Assembly (NCBI GenBank): GCA_023375675.1
Contig: JALQBC010000005.1
Coordinates: forward strand, 620,001 to 684,000
Source of the DNA: Cytospora piceicola
Taxonomy: Eukaryota; Ascomycota; Sordariomycetes; Diaporthales; Cytosporaceae
Direction of reading: 5' to 3'
DNA length: 64,000 nt
Part shown: piece after piece, positions 14,632 through 28,656 of the stretch
Layout: each line of letters opens with the position of its first letter
Position numbering within the stretch: position 1 is the first letter of the stretch
Made by a program: the position numbers and the translations under genes
The notes under the pieces: model-generated
What the model was told of the DNA's origin: nothing
Seen by the model: only the letters and a program-made list of their open reading frames with translations
Databases searched by the model: none

Positions 14632-14884
14632 ATGCCTGCACCAACCTACATCATCAACAAAGTCGCTGACCCGATCTTTGCCGTCTTCATCGGGCTGTCT
14701 GCAGCAGCTACGCGAATTAATCGCGAGGAGAAGGAGAAGGGCAGAAGTACGTCTGAGACGTTCAACGTTGGGCTAAGGCATGTCTTCCAAATCGCACGCA
14801 GGCTTTGGCGCAAAGCAGCCTTGTGTTAAGTTACTGAAGGCCTCGTCTAACTTTTTTTACAGAAGGATCGGTCTGTCTAAGTAG
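14632..14884 (+). CDS. NCE101: Non-classical export protein 1 (NCE101 family)
   Basis: Small protein with a single membrane segment, named for a yeast role in leaderless protein export; its molecular role is unclear. It begins MPAPTYIINKVADPIFAVFI and contains the family block AAATRINREEKEKGRST. Reading straight through gives a 65-residue ORF with an unrelated tail (HVFQIARRLWRKAALC). Splicing at AG|GCATGT (14777/14778) to the acceptor TTTTTTTACAG (ends 14862) instead gives GLRRIGLSK and a stop, which fits the family's short basic C-terminus. The result is 55 residues, a normal length. The intron would therefore be of the rare GC-AG type. A GT donor at 14746 is also possible, but it gives a long non-family tail. 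Confidence 0.82.
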
Positions 14885-15304
14885 AGATCCCCGAGATTTC
14901 TTTATGCCACATCGGTTAGAAGATCGCATGGCAGTGCAATTGCTCTGGTCTATGAAGCATCGCCGGCATTATGCTTGGGAAATTAAAAGACTGCCTAACC
15001 TGATCGGCTGTTTCCTGTCCGATCTTGCTGCTCTGAGCAGCCCTTTAACCGACAACTTCAGTTTCGGCAAATGGCACCGCCCTGATGGATATTGGGACCC
15101 TTTCCTACGGGAAGCCTCCTCATCGAACCCCCACCATGGGTGATTTGCATCGGCCGTCTGTTTACGCCTAACCACCAAACGGCGTGTCCATCAGAAAAGC
15201 AACCCAACTCCTTCCGCGTTGACTCCGGACTCCAAACTAGACTCTGCAGGCCAATCTCATACCTGTTCTGGGAAGAGTTTGAGGCACCATGGCCGACGCC
15301 AGCA
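14885..15304. other. Convergent intergenic region between NCE101 and the TTC36-like gene
   Basis: About 420 bp of 3' flank for both genes. The frame that follows the alternative NCE101 splice stays open to 15143 but resembles nothing I know. Confidence 0.5.
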
Positions 15305-16176
15305 TTATGCAGTGAAAGCTGGGCCGTACTCTTTCTTCATTGCCTCACGCACCATCTGCCCACAAAGCTTGGCCGTCGGGTTCGTGCTGACAGCGAGACC
15401 CTTGGCAATGTCGTTGCCATACCTTCCACCCAGGGCGAAATCCCGCGAGGCAGCTTCTTCAAAGTCTAACTTCTGCCACGTCGTCTCTTTTCTTTCCAGT
15501 CCAACATCAAGGACGCCGCCTCTGGCCAGCATCTTCGACGTCTGATGGTATATCGCCGCCCTTTGGGTGTGTGCTGAAGACAGAATCTTTGCGGCATGTC
15601 GAGATAGGCGCGGTTGGGGTCCTGTGGGTGTAAGGAGCGAGATGCAGGTATCCAGGTCCGAGAGACTTCGATGGCCAGCGGATAGCCTCTCTTCAGGATG
15701 TGACCTGGCAATCAGGGGACTGTCAGACGGCTCGACACCAGCGACAAGCATCCCGTCGCCAAACAGCCGTCGATTTGCCTGTGCTCGATTATTCCTGGCG
15801 CTGGCATACGTCGGATTTATCATAATGAGCTTGCTCAGTCCAGCAACACACTTTTTGTATGATTCGAGTGGATCGGCTTCAGTTTTCGGTTTCAATCCAG
15901 CAATTTGAAGCTCTGCTTGCTGCACTGCTAATATTATCGTCCGTTCATCTGCCGCGATACGATCGTACTCGGTGACATCTGTGACATTGGGGTCTTTCGG
16001 CAATGACTCGTCCACTTGGACTACCAGTGACGGGTCATATTCGGGGTCCTGGATCTTCTCCCTACTCGGTTCGCGCCATTAGCATTTCTCACAAGAATGG
16101 AGGAGCGGGCAGGAGGACAGACGGTCCGTACTTACAAGACATTCAGGTCTCGTGTACTAAGAGAGAGGTAGGCCAT
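15305..16176 (-). CDS. TTC36-like tetratricopeptide repeat protein
   Basis: Two exons: 16176-16136 (MAYLSLSTRDLNV and a split Leu) and 16061-15305, joined in phase over a 74-bp intron to give NVLEKIQDPEYDP; 265 residues. A TPR lies around residues 75-115 with the diagnostic NPTYASARNNRAQANRRL. A second helical pair follows, and the C-terminus (FEEAASRDFALGG then AVSTNPTAKLCGQMV) matches the layout of animal TTC36, where Ala-Arg-Leu-Gly and LNPYAALCNRML occupy the same places. It has no signal peptide, so it is probably a cytosolic adaptor. It is transcribed away from the HPPD gene across a shared 1-kb region; in mouse, TTC36 is reported to stabilise HPD. Function in fungi is inferred only. 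Confidence 0.8.
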
Positions 16177-18467
<2,291 letters not shown>

Positions 18468-18795
18468 CAATTCCACCACCCCAACTATTTGGACATAGAG
18501 CTTGTAGGCATATATGTATGTCTGAGGACTTGGCGGTATGGAACTGCAGAATATCGCTTTTAAATCGTTCATTTCATCTGGCTATAATCGGCCAATTATC
18601 TATCATTGAACCTTGGCCTGCTAAAAAATTCAATGTGACCCAGAGACCCCTGAAATGCAGTCATACCCAGTACCTCTCCCTTCCTCACGCCGTTGCCAAT
18701 TTGCTTTTGGTTATCCTTAAAAACGCCTCGAAAATTGACCCTGACCTCTATGTCCGTACAAACTGGTATCAAAGTTCCCCCGTAGTAAAAGCTGC
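18468..18795. other. Convergent intergenic region between HPPD and SSL1
   Basis: 328 bp of relatively AT-rich 3' flank for both genes. Nothing else seen. Confidence 0.5.
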
Positions 18796-20418
18796 TCACG
18801 AGTCCACGATCATCTCGCCGTTCGCGCGCGTGACCCCATCCTCAGCAGCACCGTGCACCCCCGCCTGGGCCGAGACCCGCGTGTCGCTCTGGCACCCGGC
18901 GCAGTTGTGCAGCACCTCGTGGGCAAACACGTCACAGTCGATGCAGAAGTGGTTGCCGCACACCTCGCAGGCGTACCGGCCGCTCTCGCTGATCCCCTTG
19001 ACCTTCTCGCCCGCCGCCTTCTCCCCGGGCGCGGCCGCCTCCTTGCCCTTGCTGCCCTTGCTGCCCTTGGACGCGTCCGGGAACGGGTTCAGGCACGCGT
19101 GGCAGGCGACCGACCTGCCGGCCTCGCTCCAGGGGACCTCGACCCAGTTCCTCAGGGGGAACAGGTGGTGGTACGACCGCGCCAGGTGCGTCGACAGGAT
19201 CAGCGTCAGCCCGCACGCCGGACACTCCGCGGGCAGGCGGCAGACCTTGGTCGAGCACCGCGTGCACAGGTACCCCTCCCGGCAGGGCTTGTTGTGGCAC
19301 GCGCACATGCTGATGGCGTCCTTGGAGCCTCCGCCGCCGGTGTCCTTGGCGCCCGTCGGGCCGACCGCCCACTCCGCCTTCGTCCTCGAGGGGAAGCCCA
19401 TCATGAGCAGGCTGGCGTTGTTCTGCTCCGTCTGGCGCGTCACGGGCGGGGTCGTGCTGGAGAGGAAGAGCTCGCGGAAGTGCTGCTCGTGCATCGCGAC
19501 CGAGTAGCAGCTGTCGTCGCCGCCATTGGTCTTTGCGCACAGCTCGGCGCAGATGGCCACCTGCGCCGCGAGGCCGACGATGGATACGCGTATTCGGTCG
19601 GCTATGAGGTTGGCGATCGTGTCGTGTATGTCGCCAGGGTCGCTGGAGAGGAGGGCGCCGTATATTATGAGGACTTCGCGGGTACCGTGGGATGGCGCGT
19701 GGCTGTGAAGGAGGACGAGTCAGTAAGAGGATTCGACCTTCACGGCGAGATTGAAGACGAAGTGGACGTACAATAGATCACCACGACACATCTCCAAGGC
19801 ATTCTGCAAGCTCGGGTTCCCCCTAGGCTCGAACTTCTTCTCCCAACTCCTCAGCCAGTCGATATGATCCGCCGGGTTGCCGCTCATCTCACTAATATGC
19901 ACGGCGACGCCGTCGCGCATGGCGATGACGCCCAGCTGCGAGATGGGGTTCTGCTCAAAGTACTCCCGCACGAAGTCCACGGCGTAGTGCATCATGAGCC
20001 TGTACCTGCTCGGCAGGAGGTCCTTCTCCAGCATGGCGAACGACATGTCCAGCACGAGGACCACGTGGCGGATGATGCCGCGCTGCAGGGGCGTCGTGTC
20101 GCGCAGCAGGCGGCGCCGCTTCTCGGCCTCCAGAAGCGCCGTAAGGGACACGTTGCCCTCAGCATCCTCGGGCACGTCCCAGGTAAACTTGCCCTCCTCC
20201 CATGCCGCACGCTTCGCGCCGTTTTTGCGCACGCGCAGTCGTTGTTGGCCGCGGCTGCTGGGCGCGGCAGGGGCGGCGGCGGTGCCGGCGCGGGTGTTGG
20301 CGGCTCGCTGGAGCTGGTTAGTAGTGTCGCCGCGACCGTGGCCGGTCGTTACTTGGTGCTCGGCGAAGTCATCTTCAGAGAGGTCCTCGACGAATTCGCC
20401 ATCGCTATCGACCGCCAT
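18796..20418 (-). CDS. SSL1: TFIIH core subunit SSL1/p44 (GTF2H2)
   Basis: Core subunit of general transcription and repair factor TFIIH; it stimulates the XPD/Rad3 helicase. Two exons, 20418-19772 and 19702-18796, join as LLF-HAPSHGTREVLIIYG across a 69-bp intron; 517 residues. An acidic N-terminal tail is followed by a von Willebrand A domain from about residue 116 (HVVLVLDMSFAML) through SDPGDIHDTI. The C-terminal Ssl1-type zinc modules are visible: CACHNKPCREGYLCTRCSTK, CPACGLTLILSTHLARSYHH, and the final CEVCGNHFCIDCD/CAGC cluster. An insertion rich in Lys, Gly and Ala (about 30 residues) interrupts the zinc region between CHACLNPFP and YACEVC. Slightly longer than yeast SSL1 for that reason. 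Confidence 0.95.
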
Positions 20419-21347
20419 ATCGCCAAAGCAATCGCAATGTCGAGGTCTCGAGTGTTGGTACGTTCGGTGGGAAGGTGGTCGGGGAATTGGTTTCCGCTGG
20501 AGGAATGAAGAAAGCTTTCAGACCAACATCGAGCCTTGCATCGTTGGAATTAAATTACAAGTTTAGTTCAGAACAAAAGAAAGCACAGAAAGAGGGGCGT
20601 TGAACTGTGGTGCTGATGGTGGATGTTTAGTTACTATATAATACGGTAGGCAGCCTCATGTCAAGGTGAGCCACATGCAGTGTGGGCTTAGTGGGGCGTC
20701 AAGGTATGTAGCTCTAGCTATGCCGGCCAATGACGTCTCACCTTATCATGCCTAACAACCCTCCCTTGGGAACTTAATGGATCCGTATACTTCCACATCT
20801 GTATCTTGGCTTCACAATCCGCCTTTCGTATCACATGTTTATGATGCATACTGAACAATCTACTTGAACAGAAATATAAATAATAGGAAAGTATATGCCC
20901 AGAAATCTGAACCCCTACAACACACAGATACCGACAAACACCCCAAAGCCTACAAGTACATCCTCTGCACCTCCTCCACCTACCTACATACCTAGGTACC
21001 CTGCAACATCCCGGACACAGCACTGTGGCCTGTGGATCTGATGCTCTTCTGTCCCGCGATATAGTAGAAAACGCCAGAAAACGCTCTCAAGCACGTGTGT
21101 GCTCACTCTCTGTCCAACATGTGTTGTGGGTCCCCAATGAAGAGCCCAAGAATCTTCGTTCCAGTGCCTGTATCACTGTTCCCTTCTATATGCAAGATAT
21201 CTATGCCCATGACCCGCGACGTCTCTCTGACCGTGTCGTCCCCTAGTCTGCAACAGATGTGGCCTGCGGAAGGCGATATGTCTTTCTTCAAGGCAAGGGA
21301 CTTTCTCAACACTCAACATTTGGAATCAGGAACCAACTCTCCAACAC
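20419..21347. other. Intergenic region between SSL1 and the sugar porter gene
   Basis: About 930 bp. It includes the SSL1 promoter side and the 3' flank of the porter. It contains one exact TACCTAGGTA copy at 20989. No coding-like ORF. Confidence 0.5.
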
Positions 21348-23843
21348 CTAGTCGTCCTGGTTGCCCAACGGCTGGTACCTTCCACTGCGGTTCGATACGC
21401 TGACAGAACGCGCTCGTGACTTTGATCTGCCCACAACCCTACTAAGCCAGCCGGCCACACCGCCTTCCGCCTGTCCGGATTCGTATTGCGGCCTCCCGTT
21501 CACGAAGCTCACGTTCGGTGGGTCAACGTCGAGACCGGGCATCGGTTGTTGCTGCGCCAGGAGGGGACGGCCACGGAGATCGAGCGAGGGGACAGGAGAG
21601 CCCGCACGCATAAGACCATCGCTTGGTCCGAATGCGGGAGTACCTGCGGACACGGGTGTGCCGATCGTGGTGGTCGCGTCACCAAAGATGGAGTTCATGT
21701 CCTCGAGACGGACACCGCTTGTTTCGGGGTAGATGAAGTAGACTGTATATTTCGAATTAGTATAGCGCCTCTATACCCTGCGATATAGTGTGATATGGAA
21801 CTTACCGATAACAAAACTGGCGGCACAGAAGAATGCGTGTACAAGGTAGAGCCGCCATTTGATCCATTCTTGCAGAATAGGAGTCATCTCTCCTACCAAC
21901 CAATTGCAGGCCCAGTTGGTTGCCGTAGATAAGGATGCGCCCTTAGACCGGATGCTCAATGGGAGAATCTCGGGCGGATAGAGCCAAGGAATCGGGCCCC
22001 ATGAGTACCCAAATGCTGCGTTGTAGATGACCACAAAGACCACAACCATTGTTGGTGTTGCCCTGATGTCGAGGAATATGAAATACGATATCAACGACAG
22101 AGAAATCGTCATCGCGACAGCGCCGGAGAGTAAAATGACCCGACGACCCCACGTATCAACGATATACCATGGTGGAATGGTGGACAGGAAGTAGGTAATG
22201 CCGTTGATACCAGTCATCAACACTGCGTCGTGGCCGACCCACCCGGCAGACTCGAAAACATAAGGCGCATAGTACGAGATAACGTTGATGCCGTTCAGCT
22301 GTGCGAGAGCCTGCGCGGACATGGCGATAAATACACGAGTGCGGTAACGGCGGAACATGTCGCTATAACTCCTCTCGCCTTCCTGGCGTTGGAGCAAGAC
22401 GTTCATCTTGATCTCGCGGAATTCGTCGCGCGCCTTGGGGTTGTGGATGTCGCCGCCACCGTACAGGTTGGAGATAACGACAATTCCCTCCTCGTCGTGG
22501 TCGTTGTCAAGAAGCCATCTGCAGAATAGTCAGCGAAAGCGAAGCCATGGGATAACGTGCTGATCATACCTGGGGGATTCGACAATAACGAGACTTCCAA
22601 CACCGAGCAGAGCACCCATGACACACTGCATAAACAGCGGGACTCGCCAAGAGGCATTGCTCTCTATGTACCCGCAAAAGTAGTCCACCCATACCGATGT
22701 TGTGTAACCGATGATGTTGCCAGAGAACTCGATGCAGGCCAGCTTTCCACGGTTGTGAGGCGGAGAGATTTCAGACTGGTACACTGGGACGATGGTCGAT
22801 AATGCGCCAACACCCAAACCAGCAATGAATCTGCCGGTCATCATCATTGGCATGCCGTTTGCGAACGTCTGTAGAGCTCCTCCAACGAGGAATATCATCG
22901 ATCCGTAGAGGATAGTCTTTCGGCGACCAATGATATCTCCAATCTTGCCAACCGAGAGTGACGATATGAAGGCACCAATCTCGAGAATGGCTACCATCGT
23001 CCCCACCTGGGCCTTGGAGGGCTGGTGGAAGTAATCACGGAAATACGCGCCCCTGGGAGAAGATACCAGTCAGCTATGATGCCTTCATTTGGCCGCGCCA
23101 CACGTAAACGGGCGCGTGGTCTCTGGGCTCTGGGAGCTGGGGGGCGGGGGGGGGGGGGGGGGGTGGGGTGGTTTCCCTACGTGATGATGCCCGACATCAC
23201 ACCTTGGTCATATCCGAAAAGAAACACGCCTAATGACACAAATACACTCGTAAAATAACTAGCAGTTCACGACATCAGCATTCCGATGCACAGCAGACAG
23301 TAACGTGCGCGCGACGTGGACCTACATCAGGGGCTTCCCCGTGAAGCCTTTGCTGGAGCCCGGCATGATGGAAGCGATAAGGCGTTTCGCCCTGGATGGC
23401 TTGCTAGGGATCACCTCTGGGATCTCAATTGCCTCCTTACTAACGACGCCAGGATGCCTTGAGGAGCTTTGGCGGTGGTGGTCTGGGTCTTCGTAGATGC
23501 GGACGTGCTTCTTCTCCTTCTTGCTACCGCTACCGTTGTTATGTCTCGAGAGATGCTTCAGGCCGGTAAGGGCAGGCTCGTCGAGAGCGCCGTTGAGTCT
23601 CTGGCGCAGGGGATCCTCGGCGTCGATTTGGTCCCCAATGTCGCCGGTCGAGACCCAGCTGTCGGTGTCGTCCGACTCAGAGCCGGGCTTGTCAACGTGG
23701 TGGCCGGAATGTTGGCCGTGGGCCCCCAGGAATGACGTCGATTCCTCGTGGTTGTGACGCGAGCCGGAGCCGAAGGTCGAGAATTCGGTCAGTGGGATGT
23801 TAGACGGCAGCCGAGATTTGCTATTTGAGGCTGAGAAAGGCAT
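21348..23843 (-). CDS. Sugar porter family MFS transporter with long cytoplasmic tails
   Basis: Twelve-helix major facilitator of the sugar porter family, presumably in the plasma membrane. Five exons join in phase: 23843-23326, 23258-23181, 23052-22570, 22518-21806 and 21742-21348; 728 residues, against about 530-570 for typical fungal hexose carriers. The excess is a hydrophilic N-tail of ~172 residues rich in Ser, His and Asp, and a C-tail of ~130 residues ending GRYQPLGNQDD. Family motifs: LFGYDQGVMSGIIT in TM1, GDIIGRRKT after TM2, GRFIAGLGVG, NGINVISYYAPYVFE in TM7, and the closing YFIYPETSGVRLEDMNSIFGD. The substrate (glucose, inositol, polyol) cannot be told. The long tails recall sensor-like transporters such as Snf3/Rgt2, but that is only a length argument. 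Confidence 0.88.
23146..23163. repeat. 18-base G run in an MFS-gene intron
   Basis: Uninterrupted homopolymer, with further G-rich flanks, inside the second intron (23180-23053) of the sugar porter gene. On the sense strand it is a C run. A length error here would not affect coding. Confidence 0.9.
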
Positions 23844-26800
23844 ACGGCATGACCCTTCGTGTCAACAATGGAAAAAGAAGAAGGGGGAGAAAATAGAACA
23901 AGAGAAGGGAAGGTGTGTGGGTGATAAGCAACAACAGGTTCGATGGACGGCGCCGTACACTAGAGCCGGCCGCGTGGAGAAAGCTGGAAGGGAAAGTGTG
24001 AGAACGGCCTGAGACTGTACGGTCGACTGGTTCGTTCGTTACCAAGCTGCCAAGTAAGGATTCCAAAAGTATAGTTACAACGGTGCAGATACTGGAAAAC
24101 GGGGCGCATGTATGCATGTGTGTAAGTGTGCATGTGCAAACAACGCTATCACGGCGGGAAAACAACGCGGCGTCCTTTGCTAAGAGTAACGGTGAACAGT
24201 CGGGTTGAGGTTCAAAATGGGACAGGCTGGGCAAGGTTGGACAGGTGATTGTTAGGCCCTGCTGGCCTAACTGAAAGTTCCCTGAGGCCCTCGAGCTGGC
24301 CGATCCCAACGCTTGACATGTGCATGTGGGTTATGATGCGGTGGTACACACGTCACAGCCTGAAACTAGCTGTCTGAGAATGTATTCCTTATCTGTTGTG
24401 CACCTCCAGGGCTGGCCCAGCCCTAAGCCCCCCCCTCCCATTCAACCTCTCCATCTTGCCCCCTTTTTCGAGATCCTGGTGTAACTACCTGGGGACCTAC
24501 ATAGGTAAATCAGATCCTTGAGAGAAATTGCTTATTATGAATTCGAGACTTGTCCTCTTGGCTTGAACATGGCCTCCTTCAGGTTTACTGGACCTTGCTG
24601 GTCAACGTCTTTTAGGTCCCGATTGATCCAATGGCCTGGGTCATAGATCCCATCTGTTCCACGCCGTATGTCTTAGCATGGGAGTATCTGGAGTATGTAT
24701 GGAATCTACGTGTATGTACGGTGTTGTCATTGCTCCACAACAACGTATTCTTATCTCTTCGATGCCGCAAACTTTACTGGGCTTTTCAGGGAGTCGTCGA
24801 TGACTGCTGATACCCGTATCATCCAGCCTCCCGACAGTTAAGCTCTCGCACGGTAACCATCGCCTCAGAACCAGCTCTCCCCCGGCCATCATGCGTATGT
24901 ACATGCCGTAAGTACAGTACATGATCTCACATCCGGGACTTGACCAGTTTGTGGAGTCCTGTCGCGAGTTGCAAGAGTCAGGCATATGACCTCGAAATCC
25001 GGGGAAAGGTGCAAGGCCGCTACGACAGTACCACGAGACCCCCTTTTGTTTTGCTCCATCTCTCCAATCATCCATACCCTCAATCTACTTCTACAACACA
25101 GTACTGGCAATCAGCCAGTCAGCCTACTGCGTCCAACAATGACGCGCACCCCGCATTCAATGTCTCCAGGGTCCTCACGCCTCGGGTGGAAAATTCTAGC
25201 ACCGTCGACGATCAACATACCGAACAGACAGACGACAGACAATTATCACAGATACCCACAGCATCACATACATACAATTCCACCCGCGGCTAAAGCGCTA
25301 CCGAATTACCTAGGTACTTCGCAGCTCTCCTGAGACTCAATGGCGGCAATTGAGCAGCTAAGGCTATCACGGCATCTTGTACGGGATTGCTTCAATGTTA
25401 CAAGCTACCCCCCTCGGGCCGCGTGAGGCGAAGAGCCTCGAGACCACCCGACAGCTGCCGCAGCTGACCTGCGGCAAGGCCTTGCAAGGCCTTGCCGAGC
25501 CTTGTTCACCTCAAACCATGTTCCCGATCTAGATTTTCCAGTTCTGGGGTACAATAATGGCCACGTTCAACTGTCGCGTGAGACTCGAGGTCGAAGGAAG
25601 CACGTCTGCAGACAAGTTGTCTCTTACCGAAACCGACCCCTCCATTCTTCATTCTCATGAAACTGACCTCAACCTTCACCTGCCACTCACCGTGGGGCCT
25701 GTGACTTCAAACTTCCAGAAGAAGGGCTGCTGGTCAGCACGGTAGTGCTCGTGCAACTCTTGTGACGACTATTCTTCCTCCTGGCTAGGTTTATTGGCTG
25801 AGACAGTGTAGGCAGTAACAACTACCTGGATAGCCGTGGGACATCATTTCAGGGTAGCCCTACAACCTGGGAAGAGTATCTGTATAACATACCATGCTGA
25901 CGGTAGCAATCTTTTATGTAACTGCCCAGGTGGCTTGCAGTAGCAAGTGCTAACCGAAAGTGAATGGATTCCGCGGCTGTCTGACCAGGCAGTGTCGCTA
26001 ACCTTTATGGATCCTTCTGAGGATGACGATTGAACGGCCGCAAGTCAATGTCCGTGAAGGAATGCAAAGATTCCTTCTGCACGTTCAACGCGGATAAGAA
26101 TAGCCTCTGGCCGCGCATCCTACCCGACGATTCCTCCATCAAAGCTAAGGCTCTCGATGGGCCGAGTGCAACCCTTTCCAGTTATCACAAGCTGCACAGA
26201 TATGGCAAGGCAGTATGGCTTTCGCCGTTGGCGTTTCGTCGTTGCAGCTCCGGGGTCGTTGACTCTGGCCGCCACTCGGATTCAGCCCCATCATCATATT
26301 TGACTGAAACACAGCTGTCTCCAGCTGATTAATGCGCGCGCGCCTATATATGAGATTATACACCTGGGGTCCGCGAATGATCGTCACTGGGTCTGGTTTT
26401 TGTCCATCCAATAAAACGTGCCTCCAGTCCTCATGGAAGGGTGCTTGTAAAGTGGGCCAGCAACGCCGCACGAACTACCACAGTAGGTACCTAAACTAAA
26501 TACTTACGTAGGCCCGCGATGGCCTCAAAAATTTCACCCCCACCTTCTAGCTCGTCGAGCTTTGTGGTGTATCAAGGTAGGCTAATGGTGGTCTGGATGC
26601 TGAAGTGCGCAGAGGTCCAGATGGCATCAGGGCATCGACTGGTTTTGAGGCAACGAGACCATGAGGCCATCGAGCCGAGGCATGATTCTGCGTGATGTCT
26701 CCATCGTGGATGTGTGGCTGTGGCTGTGGCTGCTGCAACGTTGAGGCCCCAGCACCCCAAAACCACACACTGCAGCTACATTGTCCAACTAGTGTCTGTA

Positions 26801-28656
26801 TTTATTTATATAGGGGCGGAAGTGGTCATGTACGGAAGTAATGTTAAGTTGGAAGGTTCGCTTGGGGTCCGAAACGATGCAGCGTTGGTGTTGGGGCCAC
26901 GGACAGCGGCACGAAGAGAGGCTCAGTTTACCTCGGAAAATTTCGCGAGGAAATCATTCTGTGGGACAGACCGTATGAGTTGGTGAAATTCGCATGCTGC
27001 ACACGTACAACAGGATATGCTGGTCCTCGTCGTATGCAAACAAGAGCTCGTCATGTCCCTTGCATACTATCAGTCAGTGAGTGTCCATCTGCTGGAGGTG
27101 ATGTAACAAATACCATACAGCTGAGACAATGACCGAGTTCCGAAGGGGTTCTTCTCCCTTGATGCAGCTCGCGCACCTGCTTTGCAATTCCGAATCTCTA
27201 TGTTTGTTCCCGGAGTATGATCATCCCCGCGAGTTCTCACGGCATTGGGGTGTTTTGAATCTCCAGGGCTGGTAGTGGTAGTGAAAGCCGGGGAAGTTAG
27301 TCCCACACACCCTCGCCATGCATAATATTAATATTGAAATGCAACATTACTGCCACTGAACTATGGGTGGGAAGGCTGCTAACTATACTATGTAACGCTG
27401 AAGCCCTTTCGATCGCCAACCTTGATTGAGAAACAGAACGCACGCTTGTCTATCGCCTTGTTAGCGCGAGTAGTCCCGACTCCCACCCCATTTTATATGC
27501 TTCTCGGCTACACCCCGTTTCTTCCTCCAACGAACCGCTGTCAACGGCCCACATTAAAAGGCCGCTTCGACCTCGTGTTTCCTACTCCAAGGCCCAAAAT
27601 AAGCTCCCGTACTGGCACTGCGCTTTCAAGCTTGTCTGTCACCTTATGTACCTAGGTCGGTACCTATCCTAGGTAGGTAGGTACTGAAAGCTCCGGTGTC
27701 ACGCATCACAACGCAAAGAAACATCGGACGGACCTCTATCAAGGCTCTCAAGACTGGACCACCCGCCTGATTCGCCATAATCTTAAATCCTTAATTCACC
27801 AGCCAAGGAAAATCCCCCGACGCCTGGCTCGCGCATCATCAACCAAATTACCCTGCCAGGCCTGCATACAGATCAGGGACAGTCCGTGGCCTGTAGCCCC
27901 ATTTTTCCAGTGTCATCGGCCCCTCGGCGAACCAATTGAAACCGTGCTACCGAGACAACAGGAAAGTGGATTCCAGTGTCCGTCCCGCTAAAAAAACACA
28001 CACAACGCTCCAGTGGAAAGCGAAGCGACCCAGACTTGCCAGGTTCCCAGGTTCCCAGCCAAGGTCCAGCCCAGGCTCCAGCAGCCCTTTTGGAGAGGGA
28101 AACCGGGACTTGGGAGGAACCTTTTCAAGCTCCGTCCCTGTGCCTGCGCCTGCTCTGCTTACCGCCCCCAGACCGCACCCCATCAACACCTGGCAGGAGC
28201 GACACTGCCTCCTCGGTCCTGCTTTTCTTTTTCTAAAACGGGCTGCGACGGAAGGAGAAGCGAGAGAAACGTCCCCACTGTCCTTCTCTGCTTGTCAATT
28301 GGCGACAGCTGGAGAGAGAAAGGAAGACACGGATTAATTAATGCTTCTGCGCGCGATTGGAGACACGGACCATACCGATCAACCCACTCGCCCAAACCGG
28401 TGTGAAAGAGACGGCAGCGACCGAGAGACCACCGATTGTCCAACAACGACATATTGCATACCACATACTCACCGACCGGCGACGACAGACAATCAAACAG
28501 ACAGACAAACAAACAGACAGACAGACAGACAAGACAGGATTGCGATCACCGTCCATCCTTACCACGCGGCATCCCGCAAGACAATTCGGCCGATTGACGA
28601 CGAGCCAACATCCAGCCACCTCAGGGCCCCATTGAAAAACAAAACTCTTGTTCCCA
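23844..28656. other. 4.8-kb gene-poor region between the MFS and chs7 genes
   Basis: Shared upstream space of two divergent genes. I checked both strands for codon-like ORFs, splice-joined exons and tRNA boxes and found none that stand up. A 62-codon ORF at 25557-25745 has a good start context but no recognisable features. Contents seen: one exact TACCTAGGTA copy (25307), a cluster of its variants at 27648-27685, a C-rich block near 24428 and a GGCAAGGCCTTGCAAGGCCTTGCC inverted/tandem block near 25470. Long leaders, non-coding RNA or orphan genes remain possible. Confidence 0.55.
28497..28536. repeat. CAGA/CAAA tetranucleotide repeat upstream of chs7
   Basis: About ten tandem four-base units (CAGA with CAAA variants), some 120 bp before the chs7 start codon, probably in its leader or promoter. 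Confidence 0.85.

Noticed and set aside
18518..19507. 329-codon plus-strand ORF over SSL1
   Set aside because: Antisense to the SSL1 zinc-finger exon, which has the diagnostic cysteines.
25557..25745. 62-codon ORF with good start context
   Set aside because: Single short ORF without domain, signal peptide or partner exon; chance level in a 4.8-kb gap.
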